A DNA stretch of 34,251 nucleotides from contig CANJLK010000036.1 in assembly GCA_947475465.1 (NCBI GenBank), positions 1 through 34,251 on the forward strand, read 5' to 3'. Below are positions 31,200 through 34,251 of this stretch, in pieces. Made by a program: the position numbers and the translations under genes. Below the pieces are notes generated by a model, which made no database searches, had not been told where the DNA came from, and saw only the letters and a program-made list of their open reading frames with translations. Source of the stretch: Caulobacteraceae bacterium (GTDB lineage: Bacteria > Pseudomonadota > Alphaproteobacteria > Caulobacterales > Caulobacteraceae). Positions within the stretch are counted from its first letter, which is position 1. Every line of letters starts with the position of its first letter.

Positions 31200-31218
31200 C
31201 TTCGCGCGGAGGGGCAAC

Positions 31219-31242
31219 GTCCGCTATGGGTCGAAAGCGGAC
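31219..31242. repeat. Dispersed palindromic repeat (FRPIADI-type) between convergent genes
   Basis: GTCCGCT (31219-31225) and AGCGGAC (31236-31242) flank ATGGGTCGAA. Read on the minus strand the area encodes the chance peptide VRFRPIADVA, a hallmark I recognise from spurious ORFs over a repeat common in Caulobacterales and Sphingomonadales. Its place between the convergent DUF2306 and carB stops suits a bidirectional terminator. Confidence 0.6.
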
Positions 31243-31283
31243 AATGGCGTCGCGCCGGTAAGCGGACCGAGACGACCTAGACG

Positions 31284-34251
<2,968 letters not shown>

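Overview
The window reads as ordinary chromosome of a high-GC alphaproteobacterium of the Caulobacterales, most like Phenylobacterium or Caulobacter. The grounds are the base composition and codon use, the pseudaminic-acid genes with a CtrA-like box array nearby, a PEPxxWA-CTERM protein, two SleB-type cell wall hydrolases, an ELM1-family protein beside greA, and dispersed palindromic repeats of the type seen in this group. The genus is an inference. I see no rRNA, tRNA, CRISPR array, phage gene or transposase.

Layout. 1-2.5 kb: a small RTX protein, a 25-codon ORF, a small glycine-zipper lipoprotein and a cell wall hydrolase. 2.5-5.6 kb: three DJ-1/PfpI-superfamily genes (two GlxA-type AraC regulators and an isonitrile-hydratase-like enzyme) with a DUF4242 gene between them. 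5.6-7.7 kb: a methyltransferase-like protein, a five-helix membrane protein, and an ArsR-SRPBCC pair with a palindromic operator over the ArsR start codon. 7.7-11.3 kb: the tightly overlapping nadA-nadB-nadC operon for de novo NAD synthesis, preceded by two copies of a 19-bp palindromic motif. 11.4-13.4 kb: a membrane hybrid histidine kinase. 13.5-17.1 kb: a second cell wall hydrolase (predicted lipoprotein), a D-2-hydroxyacid dehydrogenase, thioredoxin reductase, and a small glycine-rich membrane protein divergent from it.

17.1-23 kb is a surface-sugar locus: pseI (nonulosonate synthase), a PhyH-type dioxygenase, a GT4 glycosyltransferase with a C-terminal winged-helix-like segment, a SAM methyltransferase, and pseG. 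PseG and PseI catalyse two steps of CMP-pseudaminate synthesis, the sugar used on Caulobacterales flagellin. The other pathway enzymes are not in the window. The dioxygenase, unusual transferase and methyltransferase are candidates for a further modification of the glycan; this is the most interesting part of the window.

23-28.3 kb, all on the minus strand: an 895-residue RTX-repeat protein whose last 60 residues match the small RTX protein at the start of the window, an ELM1-family protein, greA, a P-loop kinase-like protein, and a 54-residue membrane protein. 28.5-31.2 kb: a secreted protein of unknown function, a PEP-CTERM protein with an FNR/FixK-like box upstream, and a DUF2306 membrane protein, separated by repeat-bearing intergenic DNA. 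The window ends inside carB (minus strand, N-terminus missing).
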